Part shown: piece by piece, positions 5,054 through 5,139 of the stretch
Position numbering within the stretch: the stretch's first letter is position 1
How the letters are laid out: every line of letters starts with the position of its first letter
Origin: Syntrophomonas sp.
GTDB lineage: Bacteria > Bacillota > Syntrophomonadia > Syntrophomonadales > Syntrophomonadaceae
Reading direction: 5' to 3'
DNA length: 5,139 nucleotides
NCBI GenBank assembly: GCA_003558625.1
Contig: PWPP01000115.1
Coordinates: forward strand, 1-5,139
Notes under the pieces: model-generated
Database searches by the model: none
The model's input: only the letters and a program-made list of their open reading frames with translations
What the model was told of the DNA's origin: nothing
Program-made: the position numbers and the translations under genes

Positions 5054-5091
5054 ATTTGGTGAAGTGTAAGGCCTGACCCCGTTTGGTGAAG
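5054..5091 (-). repeat. Right copy of the flanking inverted repeat
   Basis: In reverse complement this matches 1934-1970 apart from a small core difference (ACAC for GAC). It contains TTTGGTGAA twice (5055-5063 and 5082-5090), 27 bp apart. Just beyond it, minus-strand TCAGGCTTTG (5103-5094) resembles the core again, so the unit may be part of a short tandem array with a degenerate third copy. It marks the right edge of the AT-rich block. Confidence 0.85.
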
Positions 5092-5139
5092 GCAAAGCCT
5101 GATATTGTTTGCCGTTATGTTTTAGCCTGCCTGTCCTGA
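5092..5139. other. Sequence outside the right repeat
   Basis: Only 48 bases are visible. A short inverted pair, GGCAAA (5091-5096) and TTTGCC (5108-5113), is present. No target-site duplication matching the sequence left of 1934 can be seen, and no gene can be supported. Confidence 0.3.

Noticed and set aside
1934..5091. CRISPR array or tandem spacer structure suggested by the repeated TTCACCAAA boxes
   Set aside because: Only two or three boxes occur per end, the intervening sequence is itself repeated rather than unique, and no cas genes are present.
4976..5137. Minus-strand frame open from the right window edge
   Set aside because: It runs through the inverted repeat and the terminator hairpin, shows no family features, and is too short to call a gene tail.

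Overview
The window looks like part of an anaerobic bacterial chromosome. A Clostridia-type Firmicute (Peptococcaceae or Syntrophomonadaceae-like) is the best guess, and an anaerobic deltaproteobacterium is possible. The reasons are the 2-hydroxyacyl-CoA dehydratase activase pair, strong GGAGG ribosome binding sites, and a gene set (DUF134, NifX/ORP-like, COG1237 metallo-beta-lactamase, CxC-type zinc ribbon) typical of strict anaerobes. This placement is inference from gene content only.

Left part (1-1920, + strand, GC-rich): the 3' part of a COG3581-type activase-related / HgdB-like protein, cut by the window edge, overlaps by 8 bp a complete BadF/BadG/BcrA/HgdC-type ATPase activase. The activase keeps both cysteines of the bridging [4Fe-4S] cluster and carries an extra cysteine-rich C-terminal tail. 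The two genes are translationally coupled and probably act in ATP-driven electron delivery to a radical acyl-CoA dehydratase or reductase, or a related double-cubane protein.

Right part (about 1934-5091, visibly AT-rich over most of its length, all genes on the - strand): read leftward, the order is a small Gly/Met/Arg-rich zinc-ribbon protein (DUF5320-like N-terminus), a DUF134/UPF0251 HTH protein, a COG1237-type MBL-fold hydrolase, a NifX/ORP-like iron-molybdenum-cofactor-family protein and a Fur/PerR-family repressor. DUF134, MBL and the NifX-like gene are tightly spaced. The first gene has a near-consensus sigma-70 promoter bracketed by a 19-bp inverted repeat (18/19 match) that looks like a paired operator. 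The Fur-like gene has a 116-bp upstream gap and may have its own promoter. The P-loop (MinD/Mrp-type) ATPases that usually accompany NifX/ORP-like proteins are absent from the window.

Boundaries: nearly identical repeats of 37-38 bp in opposite orientation (1934-1970 and 5054-5091) flank the whole AT-rich block. The left copy begins 13 bp after the activase stop codon. With the abrupt change of base composition and strand, this suggests an acquired or mobilised cassette placed downstream of the activase operon. No transposase or target-site duplication is visible in the window. The stretches 1971-2208 and 4915-5139 carry no convincing gene; a probable leftward terminator lies at 5015-5045, just inside the right repeat.
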